A DNA stretch of 64,000 nucleotides. Origin: Neisseria macacae ATCC 33926. Its GTDB lineage: Bacteria; Pseudomonadota; Gammaproteobacteria; Burkholderiales; Neisseriaceae. Positions 52,637 to 62,064 of the stretch are shown piece after piece. How positions within the stretch are numbered: position 1 is the first letter of the stretch; each line of letters starts with the position of its first letter. A program made the translations under genes and the position numbers. Location: assembly GCF_022749495.1 (NCBI RefSeq), contig NZ_CP094241.1, positions 1,240,001-1,304,000 on the forward strand. Reading direction: 5' to 3'. The notes beneath the pieces were generated by a model. The model did no database searches and had not been told where the DNA came from. It was given only the letters and a program-made list of their open reading frames with translations.

Positions 52637-52743
52637 TATAGTGGATTAAATTTAAATCAGGACAAGGCGACGAAGCCGCAGACAGTACAGATAGTACGGC
52701 AAGGCGAGGCAACGCCGTACTGGTTTAAAGTTAATCCACTATA
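52637..52743. repeat. Short-form Correia element (about 107 bp)
   Basis: TATAGTGGATTAAA and its inverted copy bound the blocks CAGGACAAGGCGACG and GAGGCAACGCCGTAC without the central segment. It lies upstream of ttcA. Confidence 0.93.
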
Positions 52744-52899
52744 TTTGTCCCAATAGAAAGATTTGTGCTTAGGAGGAATTTTTGAGTTGTGTTGAGAATG
52801 GGATGTTTATATTCAGGATAGGGTGAGTAAATTTACAGCAGACAGATGTTTACATGCGTTTGGGAAATGATGAGGGCGATGTTGTTTTGAAATTGGAAA

Positions 52900-52930
52900 A
52901 GCCGGTTTCTGCGGTATACAGAAACCGGCT
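52900..52930. terminator. Hairpin downstream of ftsB
   Basis: AGCCGGTTTCTG pairs with CAGAAACCGGCT around a short loop. There is an A-rich tract on the plus-strand left side, giving U in a minus-strand transcript, so it can terminate ftsB and eno. Confidence 0.65.
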
Positions 52931-53017
52931 TGTATGAAACATCTGAAAGTTATTTATAGAGACCTAAAATTTGGGAATCACTCTTTTTCAGACGACCTTT
53001 TATTCCCATCAGGGCAA

Positions 53018-53296
53018 TTAACGGCTGCGTTCGATAAAACGGTAATAGGTTTCGCCGTCTTGGACGTAACCCAATTCCACACGGGCAATTTCAGAAATTG
53101 CTTCTTGACCGTTCGCCAAATCATCGACTTCCGCAGCAAGGAACTGGTTGCGCAAAGTGAGCGTCTGATTTTTTTCCTCCTGTACGGAAAGTTGTTCCTG
53201 CAATTCTTCCGTATGCCCGATACTGCCTTTTCCAAACCAAAGGCTGTATTGGCAGTAAGCAAGCGCAATGGATAAAACAACAGTTACCCACTTCAT
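53018..53296 (-). CDS. ftsB: Cell division protein FtsB
   Basis: FtsB is a small septal protein that pairs with FtsL and FtsQ. The protein has 92 residues. A membrane segment lies at residues 3-20 (WVTVVLSIALAYCQYSLWFG), followed by a coiled coil (EELQEQLSVQEEKNQTLTLR) and the ELGYVQDGETYYRFIE end. It lies 17 bases after the eno stop on the same strand, as in other Neisseria, and is probably co-transcribed. Confidence 0.94.
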   Translation of the reverse strand: MKWVTVVLSIALAYCQYSLWFGKGSIGHTEELQEQLSVQEEKNQTLTLRNQFLAAEVDDLANGQEAISEIARVELGYVQDGETYYRFIERSR

Positions 53297-53312
53297 ACGT
53301 CAATACCTTTTC

Positions 53313-54599
53313 TTATTTGCCCAGTTGATAGAATGCGGCTTTGCCGGGGTAGTAGGCAGCTTCTGCCAATTCCTCCTCGATGCGCAGCAGTTGGTTGTAT
53401 TTCGCCATGCGGTCGGAGCGGCTCAATGAACCGGTTTTGATCTGCATACAGTTGGTAGCGACTGCCAAGTCGGCAATGGTGCTGTCTTCAGTTTCGCCCG
53501 AACGGTGGCTCATTACGCTGGCGTAACGGCTGCGTTTTGCCAAGTCAACTGCTTGCAAGGTTTCGCTCAAAGTACCGATTTGGTTGACTTTGACCAGCAA
53601 TGCGTTTGCCACGCCTTTTTCGATGCCTTCGGCAAGGATTTTCGGATTGGTTACGAACAAGTCGTCGCCGACCAGTTGTACTTTGCTGCCGAGTTTTTCG
53701 GTGAGAAGTTTCCAGCCGTCCCAGTCGTTTTCATCCATACCGTCTTCGATGGAGATAATCGGGAATTCGTTAACCAAGCCTTCAAGGTATTCGGCAAATT
53801 CAGCGCTGGTGTAAGAACGGCCTTCGGCTTCCAAGTGGTATTTGCCGTCTTTGTAGAATTCGCTGGATGCGCAGTCCAAAGCAAACAAGACATCATCACC
53901 TGCTTTGTAACCAGCAGCTTCGGTTGCTTCTACCATCAGTTGCAGGGCTTCTTTGTGGCTGTTCAGGTTAGGTGCGAAACCGCCTTCATCGCCGACAGTA
54001 GTCGGGAAGCCTTTACCGTCGCACAGTTTTTTCAGCGCGTGGAAAATTTCGGCACCGCAGCGCAGGGCTTCGCGGAAGGATTTTGCTCCGACAGGCATAA
54101 TCATAAATTCTTGAATGTTCAAGCTGTTATTGGCATGCTCGCCGCCGTTGATAACGTTCATCATCGGAACCGGCAGAGCCATAGGACCGGCACCGCCCAA
54201 GTAACGGTAAAGCGGCAGACCTGAATCTTCGGCAGCCGCGCGGGCAACAGCCATAGAAACTGCCAAAGTAGCATTCGCACCCAAATTGCCTTTGTTTTCA
54301 GTGCCGTCCAGCTCGATCATGATTTTGTCGATGTAGGACTGTTCGTTGGCATCGATACCGATCAGTGCTTGGGCAATTTGGTTGTTGACGTGTTCAACTG
54401 CTTTCAATACGCCTTTGCCCGAGTAGCGGGATTTGTCGCCGTCGCGAAGTTCCAAAGCCTCTTTTTGACCGGTAGACGCACCGCTCGGTACGGCGGCACG
54501 GCCCATTACGCCGGACTCCAGCAATACATCGCATTCTACGGTGGGGTTGCCGCGTGAATCCAAAATCTCGCGGGCAAAAATATCAACGATTGCGCTCAT
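53313..54599 (-). CDS. eno: Enolase
   Basis: Eno converts 2-phosphoglycerate to phosphoenolpyruvate in glycolysis. The protein has 428 residues. Key blocks are VDIFAREILDSRGNPTVECD, the catalytic region GDEGGFAPNLNSHKEAL, the metal-binding ISIEDGMDENDWDGW and GDDLFVTN, and SHRSGETEDSTIADLAV. The ATG follows GGAGAATATTC. Confidence 0.98.
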   Translation of the reverse strand: MSAIVDIFAREILDSRGNPTVECDVLLESGVMGRAAVPSGASTGQKEALELRDGDKSRYSGKGVLKAVEHVNNQIAQALIGIDANEQSYIDKIMIELDGTENKGNLGANATLAVSMAVARAAAEDSGLPLYRYLGGAGPMALPVPMMNVINGGEHANNSLNIQEFMIMPVGAKSFREALRCGAEIFHALKKLCDGKGFPTTVGDEGGFAPNLNSHKEALQLMVEATEAAGYKAGDDVLFALDCASSEFYKDGKYHLEAEGRSYTSAEFAEYLEGLVNEFPIISIEDGMDENDWDGWKLLTEKLGSKVQLVGDDLFVTNPKILAEGIEKGVANALLVKVNQIGTLSETLQAVDLAKRSRYASVMSHRSGETEDSTIADLAVATNCMQIKTGSLSRSDRMAKYNQLLRIEEELAEAAYYPGKAAFYQLGK

Positions 54600-54960
54600 G
54601 AATATTCTCCAAATGAGGATGAAAAAGAAAAAGTAGCTTTGTTACATTTCAGACGACCTATGATTGCCGCTGAAAGTATATCAATGGCGATTATACCGAT
54701 AGCGATACCAGAATCGCGATGAAATCGACTGTAAGTTTGTTTCACGTCAACATCGGTTTGCACAAGAAGCCAAATACGTCTAAACAGCCTCGCATTTTAA
54801 CAGTTTTTGAGATTTTAGGGCAGGGAGGCTTGCTGCAAATGCTTTGTTTTAGGTGGAGAGGTCGTCTGAAAATATCTTAAGTAAGCTAACTGTTTTTGAA
54901 TATGGACAGGTCATATGGTTTTTTATAAAATTCAGACATCATTTTCAACAAGGTTAATGT
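54600..54960. other. Intergenic stretch between eno and the WG-repeat gene
   Basis: Two uptake sequences (near 54648 and 54858) and AT-rich promoter-like DNA are present. No gene is supported. Confidence 0.5.
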
Positions 54961-55953
54961 ATGAAGAAAATATTATTAGGCGCTTTCATTGCATCAGTGT
55001 ATATGCCTATTGCACTGGCTGATACCTGCGAAAAACCAAAATTATCCGGCAGAGAAGGTTATGACACGGTTTATTGTCTGAATGAAGAAGGCTTGTCTAT
55101 GGTTACTAAGCCGGGTAACGAGAAGATTCCTTTTTTGTATGGTTTTGTCAATCGACAAGGGAAAGTTATTGTTCCGCTCAAATATTACGTTGCCCGCGAT
55201 TTTTCTGAAGGATTGGCAGCAGTTTGTAAAATAGTAGGAAAATCAGATCAGATTTTATGCGGTTATATCAATGCCAGTGGTAAAGAAGTTATTCCTTTAA
55301 AATTTCAAGACTTGCCTGGTGATTTTGAACAAGGTATTGCTCCTGTCAAACAAAAAGGCAGATGGGGTTTTATTGACAAAAATGGCAAAGTTGTCATTCC
55401 GTTTCAATATGTTAAAGCCGATTCATTCAGTGAAGGACTGGCTGCAGTTGTCACTGCTGATACAAATAAATATGGCTATATCAATACAAAAGGCGAGATG
55501 GTTATTCCACCAAAATATGAAGAGGCTTTTTATTTTAATGAAGGTGTAGCCGCTGTTCAGATTCTTGATAAATGGGGTTATATCGATAAAAGAAATCAGT
55601 GGGTAATTCCTGCGCGATATAAAAGCGCTTCTAATTTTGAAGATGGTATGGCAAGGGTTTCACAAAGTGATAAATACGGTTATATCGATAAAAAGGGAAA
55701 GGTAGTTATTCCCTTTAAATATGAATATTTAGGTTCATTGAGTGAGGGTTTGATTGGTGCGGAATTAAACGGCAAATTCGGCTATTTAGATAAAACCGGT
55801 AAGGTGGTTATCCCGTTCAAATTTGGTACTTTCAATGATTTCCAAAATGGTGTGGCACTTGTTAATATGAAGAATATGTTTAAAGACGAAGATTTTAGTG
55901 AAGATGAATTCTTTTATATTGATAAGCAAGGCAAGCCAGTTGAAGTGGAATAA
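54961..55953 (+). CDS. Exported WG-repeat protein
   Basis: A 330-residue protein with a signal peptide (MKKILLGAFIASVYMPIALA). The mature part consists of about ten WG-type repeats, each with the pattern GYIN or GFID, then KGKVVIP-F-Y and a glycine/aspartate turn. Examples lie near WGFIDKNGKVVIPFQYV and YGYIDKKGKVVIPFKYE. WG-repeat proteins are mostly of unknown function; some bind peptides or proteins. It is probably periplasmic. ACAAGGTTAATGT precedes the ATG. Confidence 0.85.
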   Translation: MKKILLGAFIASVYMPIALADTCEKPKLSGREGYDTVYCLNEEGLSMVTKPGNEKIPFLYGFVNRQGKVIVPLKYYVARDFSEGLAAVCKIVGKSDQILCGYINASGKEVIPLKFQDLPGDFEQGIAPVKQKGRWGFIDKNGKVVIPFQYVKADSFSEGLAAVVTADTNKYGYINTKGEMVIPPKYEEAFYFNEGVAAVQILDKWGYIDKRNQWVIPARYKSASNFEDGMARVSQSDKYGYIDKKGKVVIPFKYEYLGSLSEGLIGAELNGKFGYLDKTGKVVIPFKFGTFNDFQNGVALVNMKNMFKDEDFSEDEFFYIDKQGKPVEVE

Positions 55954-55977
55954 TGATTTGTAATTTTTTTTGTAAGT

Positions 55978-56006
55978 AAGGTCGTCTGAAAGTTTCAGAC
56001 GACCTT
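55978..56006. terminator. Shared terminator between the WG-repeat gene and guaB
   Basis: AAGGTCGTCTGAAA and its complement form a short tight stem between the convergent genes. Confidence 0.6.
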
Positions 56007-56019
56007 TGTTCATTTTACC

Positions 56020-57483
56020 TTAGCGGTGATAGTTCGGCGCTTCTTTGGTAATCTGGACATCGTGAACGTGGGATTCGTTCATGCCGGCGGAAGTGATTTC
56101 TACAAATTCCGCTTTTTCGTGCATTTCTTCGATATTGGCACAGCCCAAATAGCCCATGCTGGAACGCAGGCCACCGGTCAGTTGGTGAATAATGTTCACA
56201 ATCGGACCTTTGTAGGGAACGCGGCCTTCGATACCTTCGGGGACATATTTGTCGGTGCTGTCGGTTTTATCTTGGAAGTAGCGGTCGGCGGAGCCTTGGC
56301 TCATTGCACCCAGAGAACCCATGCCGCGGTAGGATTTGTACGAGCGGCCTTGGTAGAGTTCGATTTCGCCCGGTGCTTCTTCCGTACCGGCAAACATACC
56401 GCCCAGCATCACGCTGTATGCGCCCGCTGCCAAGGCTTTGGCGATGTCGCCGGAGAAGCGGATGCCGCCGTCGGCAATCAGTGGAACGCCTGTACCTTTG
56501 AGGGCTTCGGCAACATTGTGAATGGCGGTCAGTTGCGGCACGCCTACGCCTGCAACGATACGGGTGGTGCAAATCGAACCCGGTCCGATACCGACTTTGA
56601 CGGCGTCTGCACCTGCTGCGACCAAATCCAAAGCGGCTTTGGCGGTTGCGATATTGCCGCCGATGACTTGGATGTGCGGATAGGTTTCTTTCACCCATTT
56701 CACGCGCTCGATAACGCCTTGGCTATGGCCGTGTGCAGTATCGACGACGATGACGTCGACTCCCGCTCCGACCAAGGCTTTTACACGCTCTTCGGTGTCG
56801 CCGCCGGTGCCGACAGCCGCGCCTACGCGCAAACGACCTTCGGAGTCTTTGTTGGCATTTGGAAACTCGGTGGTTTTCAAAATATCTTTTACGGTAATCA
56901 AGCCTTTAAGCTCGTCTTTTTCGTTCAAGACCAAAACGCGCTCGACTTTATGTTCGTGCATCAGTTCGCGCGCTTCGTCGATGCTTGTGCCTTCGGGAAC
57001 GGTAACCAAGCGTTCGCGCGGGGTCATGATGGCGGAAACGGGCAGGTCGAGGCGGTTTTCAAAACGCAGGTCGCGGTTGGTAACGATACCGACCACTTTG
57101 CCGTTTTCAACGACGGGCAGACCGGACATTTTGCGTTTGCGTTGCGCGCGCATTTCCAATACTTCGCGGATGAGCGTCGTCGGGGCAACTGTTACCGGGT
57201 CTTTTACCACGCCGCTTTCATGGCGTTTCACTTTGGAAACAGCACGCGCCTGCATTTCGGGCGTCATGTTTTTATGGATAATGCCGATACCGCCTTCTTG
57301 CGCCATGGAAATGGCGAGGCGTGCTTCGGTAACGGTATCCATTGCAGCGGAAAGTAAGGGGAGTTTGAGCGTGATTTCGCGGGTGAGCTTGGTTTGAAGT
57401 TTAACGTCTCGTGGCAGCACGGTTGAATGTGCAGGAACCAACAAAACATCGTCGAAAGTATAGGCTTTTTCTACGATACGCAT
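56020..57483 (-). CDS. guaB: Inosine-5'-monophosphate dehydrogenase
   Basis: GuaB oxidises IMP to XMP, the first step of guanine nucleotide synthesis. The start ATG 57481-57483 (MRIVEKAYTFDDVLLVPAHS) gives 487 residues; the longer frame adds 11 residues with no family match. Two CBS domains lie near residues 93-205. The catalytic loop is GIGPGSICTTRIVAGVGVPQ with the active cysteine. The flap GMGSLGAMSQGSADRY and the GLRSSMGYLG segment are complete. Confidence 0.97.
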   Translation of the reverse strand: MRIVEKAYTFDDVLLVPAHSTVLPRDVKLQTKLTREITLKLPLLSAAMDTVTEARLAISMAQEGGIGIIHKNMTPEMQARAVSKVKRHESGVVKDPVTVAPTTLIREVLEMRAQRKRKMSGLPVVENGKVVGIVTNRDLRFENRLDLPVSAIMTPRERLVTVPEGTSIDEARELMHEHKVERVLVLNEKDELKGLITVKDILKTTEFPNANKDSEGRLRVGAAVGTGGDTEERVKALVGAGVDVIVVDTAHGHSQGVIERVKWVKETYPHIQVIGGNIATAKAALDLVAAGADAVKVGIGPGSICTTRIVAGVGVPQLTAIHNVAEALKGTGVPLIADGGIRFSGDIAKALAAGAYSVMLGGMFAGTEEAPGEIELYQGRSYKSYRGMGSLGAMSQGSADRYFQDKTDSTDKYVPEGIEGRVPYKGPIVNIIHQLTGGLRSSMGYLGCANIEEMHEKAEFVEITSAGMNESHVHDVQITKEAPNYHR

Positions 57484-57679
57484 GATGCTCAGTCTTTCAG
57501 TTTGTGCAAGATGCACGGCATTATAACACCCGCTAAGATTTGTTGACAGCGGATTGTTTGCAATTTGAGATTATTTTTTTACGACACCATTACGATGCAT
57601 ATTTTTGAATTAATATGACATATTTTTAAAAATCAAGTAGAATAGGGTCGTCTGAAAACACGTTTACGATGAAAACAAA

Positions 57680-58117
57680 ATGAACAAATCATCTTTATCC
57701 TTATTTTTGCTTGGCGTTTTGTATGCTGCCGGAGCAATGGCCGGAAATAATGTTTATACATGGAAAAGCGGCAGTGGCAGCACCAGCTACTCCGATACGC
57801 CTAATCGTTTGCAGCCGGAACGTTCGAATATTGTGAACATTCGAACCCGTAACGTGACGCCTGCAGTTGCCAAACCGGAAAATGCCCAAGAAGGGACGCT
57901 GTCAGAGCAGCAGGCTAAGCTGAACGAGAAGATTTTGGCGCAGAATAAGCAGGTTGAGGAGCAGAATAAGAAGGTTGAAGAAGAAAACCGCAAAAATAAA
58001 GAAGACAACTGTCGGATTGCCCGCGTAAACCGTCAGTTTGCGGAAAGTGCGCGCACTGCAAATCGTGATGATTTGATTAAACATTATCAAAGCGATATCA
58101 ATAAATATTGCAATTGA
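57680..58117 (+). CDS. Exported DUF4124 domain protein
   Basis: A 145-residue protein begins with a signal peptide (MNKSSLSLFLLGVLYAAGAM) and then NNVYTWKSGSGSTSYSDTPN, the DUF4124 pattern. A charged coiled-coil stretch (KQVEEQNKKVEEENRKNKED) follows. Function is unknown; such proteins are usually periplasmic. A Correia element lies just downstream. Confidence 0.85.
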   Translation: MNKSSLSLFLLGVLYAAGAMAGNNVYTWKSGSGSTSYSDTPNRLQPERSNIVNIRTRNVTPAVAKPENAQEGTLSEQQAKLNEKILAQNKQVEEQNKKVEEENRKNKEDNCRIARVNRQFAESARTANRDDLIKHYQSDINKYCN

Positions 58118-58174
58118 AATTGGATTGAAACAGCAAATAAGGCATACAGTTATAACCGTATGCCTTATTGTTTT

Positions 58175-58281
58175 TATAGTGGATTAAATTTAAACCAGTA
58201 CGGCGTTGCCTCACCTTGCCGTACTATCTGTACTGTCTGCGGCTTCGTCGCCTTGTCCTGATTTAAATTTAATCCACTATA
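58175..58281. repeat. Short-form Correia element (about 107 bp)
   Basis: TATAGTGGATTAAA and its inverted copy frame the blocks GTACGGCGTTGCCTCACC and TGTCTGCGGCTTCGTCGC. It lies between two convergent genes and could serve as a terminator-like hairpin. Confidence 0.93.
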
Positions 58282-58360
58282 GCTTTCTTTGCAAAGTTGC
58301 CCGCAGGGCATTGAACAGGGTTCACCCATTGATAATGGTGTATTGGGAAAAATCCAGGGT

Positions 58361-59221
58361 TCAGTTTTGATTTTGCTGCACAATGTATTCCAAAGCATGT
58401 TGCGCGAGCGTATTGCCTTGGGCGGCGGCTTTTTCAAACCAAGATTTTGCCTGGGTAAAGTTTTGGGTTACACCTTGTCCGTTTTCATATAAAACGCCTA
58501 AGTTGTTTTGGGCGTTGGCATTGCCTTGTTCTGCCGCTTTTTTGTACCAATATTTTGCCTTGGGATAATTTTGGGTAACGCCTTGTCCCTCTGCATACAT
58601 GATGCCTAAATTATATTGCGCTTTGGCGTTGCCTTTCTTGGCGGCTTTTTCAAACCATGACTTGGCAAGTTTATAATCTTGGACTACGCCTTCACCTGAG
58701 TAATACATCAAACCCAAGTAAAATTGCGCACTGTCTTCCCCTTGGTCTGCTGCTTTGTGAAACCAAGTTTTTGCCTGTATATAGTCTTGTGGAACACCTA
58801 TGCCGGCATAGTGAATGATGCCTAAATTAAACGCTGCTTCTGCATTGCCCTGTTCGGCTGCCTTTTCCCACCAAAATTTGGCCTGGCGATAGTCTTGTGC
58901 TGTTCCTTGACCTTCGTAATAAATGATTCCAAGATTGAATTGCGCTTCGGCGTTGTCGTTGTGCGCTGCTTTTTCAAACCAGTATTTAGCCTGCTCGTAA
59001 TCCTGCGTCGTGCCGATGCCTTTTGCGTACATAGTGCCTAAGTCAAGTTGAGAGCGGGTGTCCCCCTGTTTCGCCATTTCTTGAATCAATCGGAAGGCTT
59101 GGTTTTCACTGTTTTGAGAGATATTGTGACGCGGGGTGTAATGTGGTTTTGCCGCATAAGCCTGCATTCCTGAGATGGAAAGCAGGATGGTTAGGATAAG
59201 TGTTTTAGACGTAATGTTCAT
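58361..59221 (-). CDS. Exported Sel1-repeat (SEL1-like TPR) protein
   Basis: A 286-residue protein with a signal peptide (MNITSKTLILTILLSISGMQ, then AYA). It has about six or seven Sel1 repeats of 36 residues, for example AKYWFEKAAHNDNAEAQFNL and AKSWFEKAAKKGNAKAQYNL, each with a G-TTQDY or GVTQN turn. Such repeats usually mediate protein-protein contacts. The family is expanded in Neisseria and the role is unknown. It is transcribed toward the DUF4124 gene. Confidence 0.88.
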   Translation of the reverse strand: MNITSKTLILTILLSISGMQAYAAKPHYTPRHNISQNSENQAFRLIQEMAKQGDTRSQLDLGTMYAKGIGTTQDYEQAKYWFEKAAHNDNAEAQFNLGIIYYEGQGTAQDYRQAKFWWEKAAEQGNAEAAFNLGIIHYAGIGVPQDYIQAKTWFHKAADQGEDSAQFYLGLMYYSGEGVVQDYKLAKSWFEKAAKKGNAKAQYNLGIMYAEGQGVTQNYPKAKYWYKKAAEQGNANAQNNLGVLYENGQGVTQNFTQAKSWFEKAAAQGNTLAQHALEYIVQQNQN

Positions 59222-59400
59222 GACTATAAAATATAATTGGTATTAGGAGAGTCGATTGTCTATATTAACTTGTCTTAAAAATGAAGTAAATCAAATATGG
59301 ATGATTTGAACAATATAGGGATGAAAGGTCGTCTGAAATTGCCACAATTCCCCAAAACCCGATAAAATCGTCCTTCATAACCATATTTTTAGGACACGCC

Positions 59401-60249
59401 GTGCAAGGACTTGATTATTGCCGTCAGAAGGCAGAAGAAAGCCGCTCCAGTTTTTTGTCGGGCTTCCGTTTCCTGCCGCAGGAAAAGCGGGATGCGATAA
59501 CGGTTTTGTATGCTTTTTGCCGCGAATTGGACGATGTGGTCGATGACTGTTCCGATCCGAATGTGGCGCAGGCAACGTTGAACTGGTGGCGCGGCGATTT
59601 GGACAAGGTATTCGGCGGCGTGATGCCGGAGCATCCGGTCAATCAGGCTTTGCGGCAGGTTAAGGAAACTTTCAAGCTGCCGAAATATGAATTGGAAGCC
59701 TTAATCGACGGGATGCAGATGGATTTGGTTCAGGCGCGTTACGGCAGTTTTGAAGAGTTAAAACTGTATTGCCACCGCGTCGCAGGCGTAGTCGGCTGCC
59801 TAATTGCGCGGATTTTGGGATTTTCAGACGACCGAACGTTGGAATACGCCGATAAGATGGGGCTGGCGTTGCAACTGACAAACATTATCCGCGATGTCGG
59901 TGAAGATGCGAGAAATGGTCGGATTTACCTGCCGATGGAGGAAATGCAGCGGTTTGACGTGCCTGCAAGCGTGATTATGCAGTGTAAGCCGACAGATAAT
60001 TTTGCCGAACTGATGCGTTTTCAAGTTTCACGCGCCCGCGAGACTTATCATGAGGCTATGTCACTGTTGCCTGCCGCCGATAAAAAATCTCAAAAAGTCG
60101 GGTTGGTGATGGCGGCGATTTATTACGCGCTGTTGAACGAAATCGATCTCGACGGCGCGCAAAACGTCTTGACTTATAAAATTGCCATTCCTTCGCCGCG
60201 CAAAAAGCGTATTGCCCTGAAAACCTGGTTATTCGGATTTAAGCCATGA
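59401..60249 (+). CDS. hpnD: Presqualene diphosphate synthase (HpnD)
   Basis: HpnD makes presqualene diphosphate from two farnesyl diphosphates. The start is GTG 59401, preceded by TAGGACACGCC; no ATG is available near it. The 282-residue protein has the first aspartate-rich motif CRELDDVVDD (residues 40-49) and the second QLTNIIRDVGEDARNGRIYL. It overlaps hpnE by four bases. No hpnC-like partner and no squalene-hopene cyclase is in the window. Confidence 0.9.
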   Translation: MQGLDYCRQKAEESRSSFLSGFRFLPQEKRDAITVLYAFCRELDDVVDDCSDPNVAQATLNWWRGDLDKVFGGVMPEHPVNQALRQVKETFKLPKYELEALIDGMQMDLVQARYGSFEELKLYCHRVAGVVGCLIARILGFSDDRTLEYADKMGLALQLTNIIRDVGEDARNGRIYLPMEEMQRFDVPASVIMQCKPTDNFAELMRFQVSRARETYHEAMSLLPAADKKSQKVGLVMAAIYYALLNEIDLDGAQNVLTYKIAIPSPRKKRIALKTWLFGFKP

Positions 60250-61589
60250 ACACTCCGCATCTTCGCCCGAAAATTGCCGTCGTCGGTGCAGGCTGGGCAG
60301 GTTTGTCCGCCGCAATATCGTTGGCGCGCCGTGCCGATGTTACTGTGTTTGAAGCCGGTCGGCAGGCGGGCGGACGGGCGCGTACTTTGGCTGGGAGCGC
60401 TGACGGATTCAGTTTTTTGGACAATGGGCAACATATTTTGCTCGGTGCGTATCACGGCGTATTGACGCTGATGGAACACATCGGCGCTGACCCTGAAGCC
60501 GCTTTTTGCCGTTTGTCGCTGCAATGGTATATGTATGAAGGTTTGCAGTTTCAAAGTACGAACCTTCCTTCACCGCTGCATATTTTGACCGGCATATTGC
60601 GTGCTAAAAACATTTCGTTTTCTCTGAAAATCAAGCTGTTATCCGATATGGCTGCGTTGCAGCGTTACGCACGCGGCAAGCACGCTGATTTGGCTGTTGC
60701 TCAATGGCTCCGGCAGCGCAATGTTCCGCGCAGGCTGGTTGCAGAGTTTTGGCAGCCGCTGGTGTGGGGCGCGCTCAATACGCACTTGGAAAACGCAAGT
60801 TTGCGGGTGTTGTGCAATGTTTTGTCCGACGGTGTATGGGCGGATAAATCCGGCAGCGACTACCTTTTGCCCAAGCGCGATTTAGGCGCAATCATCGCCG
60901 AACCTGCGGTGGCAAAACTCAAGCAATGCGGTGCGGACATCCGTCTTGAAACCCGCGTAGGTCGTCTGAAAAACCTTCCTGACGGACGCGTCGTTGTGAA
61001 TGACGAGGTTTTTGATGCCATTATTGTTGCGGTTGCGCCGTATCATGCCGTCCATCTTTTCCCTGAAGATACCCCGGACTATATTCAGACGACCTATCAA
61101 AACCTTCGTTATCATTCAATTACCACCGTCTATCTTCGCTATGCCGTTCCCGTCCATCTGCCCGCGCCGCTGACCGGATTTGCTGACGGTACAGCGCAAT
61201 GGCTGGTGTATCGCGGCGCACTCGGTTTGCCGACAAACGAAGTCGCCGCCGTCATCAGCGTCTCCGATTATGTAGGTGCGTTCAAAAACCAAGAATGGGC
61301 AGAGAAAGTCCATGCCGACGTAAAACGTATCTGTCCTTATTTGGACGAGCCCGAAGCCGTCCGCGTTATTACCGAAAAACGCGCGACCACAGCCTGCACG
61401 CCCGATTCCGCCACTCCTGATTTTGCTTGGTTGCACCAGCGGCGCATCTATCCGGCGGGCGACTACCTGCACCCGCGCTATCCAGCTACGCTGGAAGCGG
61501 CGGTACAGTCGGGTTTGACGGCGGCAGAAATGTGTTTGGCAGAAATCAATCTGAAACAAAGGGATAGAGATACTCAGTCCTCGCTTTGA
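60246..61589 (+). CDS. hpnE: Hydroxysqualene dehydroxylase (HpnE)
   Basis: HpnE is an FAD enzyme that reduces hydroxysqualene to squalene. The 447-residue protein begins KIAVVGAGWAGLSAAISLAR (GxGxxG at 14-19), followed by VFEAGRQAGGRARTL and FLDNGQHILLGAYHG. The C-terminal FAD block ends with VQSGLTAAEMCL. It overlaps hpnD by four bases, so the two form an operon. It includes an uptake sequence at 60959-60970 read as GRLKN. A hairpin follows the stop. Confidence 0.9.
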   Translation: MNTPHLRPKIAVVGAGWAGLSAAISLARRADVTVFEAGRQAGGRARTLAGSADGFSFLDNGQHILLGAYHGVLTLMEHIGADPEAAFCRLSLQWYMYEGLQFQSTNLPSPLHILTGILRAKNISFSLKIKLLSDMAALQRYARGKHADLAVAQWLRQRNVPRRLVAEFWQPLVWGALNTHLENASLRVLCNVLSDGVWADKSGSDYLLPKRDLGAIIAEPAVAKLKQCGADIRLETRVGRLKNLPDGRVVVNDEVFDAIIVAVAPYHAVHLFPEDTPDYIQTTYQNLRYHSITTVYLRYAVPVHLPAPLTGFADGTAQWLVYRGALGLPTNEVAAVISVSDYVGAFKNQEWAEKVHADVKRICPYLDEPEAVRVITEKRATTACTPDSATPDFAWLHQRRIYPAGDYLHPRYPATLEAAVQSGLTAAEMCLAEINLKQRDRDTQSSL

Positions 61590-61627
61590 CTGAGCTATTA
61601 AAGCTAAAGCTTGGCGTGAATGTTACG

Positions 61628-61684
61628 CAAAAAGGTCGTCTGAAAACGTTTGGCAGATTAAATCTGTGTTTTCAGACGACCTTT
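61628..61684 (+). terminator. Terminator after hpnE
   Basis: CAAAAAGGTCGTCTGAAAAC and its complement lie about 25 bases apart and end in a T run, forming a stem after the hpnDE operon. Confidence 0.7.
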
Positions 61685-61773
61685 GTTGATGGTGGTTGCA
61701 TGATCTAAACATTTGGGTCCGGCTGCGGATGACACATTGTCTTAATCGGCGCATAATCGACGAATTGACTCAA

Positions 61774-61930
61774 TATAGTGGATTAACTTTAAACCAGTAC
61801 GGCGTTGCCTTGCCTTAGCTCAAAGAGAACGATTCTCTAAGGTGCTGAAGCACCAAGTGAATCGGTTCCGTACTATCTGTACTGTCTGCGGCTTCGTCGC
61901 CTTGTCCTGATTTAAATTTAATCCACTATA
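61774..61930. repeat. Long-form Correia element (about 157 bp)
   Basis: TATAGTGGATTAAC and its inverted copy bound the element, and the central GGTGCTGAAGCACC region of the long form is present. It is the reverse orientation of the copy at 51349-51505. It lies 134 bases upstream of argD. Confidence 0.93.
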
Positions 61931-62064
61931 TCTGCAACGGCGTTGTTGTATTCGGTTCAAAGACAATCCAGATAGGAAATGTCTCATACCCTGTCGGACG
62001 AGACCATACGAAGCAACGCCTTTCATTGACTATACATCAGACTTAAAACCGCAAAGGAAATCGG

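Larger units (their letters stand above)
52523..53017. other. Intergenic stretch between ttcA and ftsB
   Basis: Besides the Correia element it holds a hairpin AGCCGGTTTCTG / CAGAAACCGGCT (about 52900-52930) and an uptake sequence near 52988. No gene is supported. Confidence 0.5.
61590..62064. other. Intergenic stretch between hpnE and argD
   Basis: It contains the terminator hairpin and the long Correia element. The rest carries no supported gene. Confidence 0.5.

Noticed and set aside
56026..57357. 443-codon open frame on the plus strand opposite guaB
   Set aside because: It is a mirror of guaB codon structure, rich in F, G and H, with no family pattern. The minus-strand frame encodes a complete IMP dehydrogenase.
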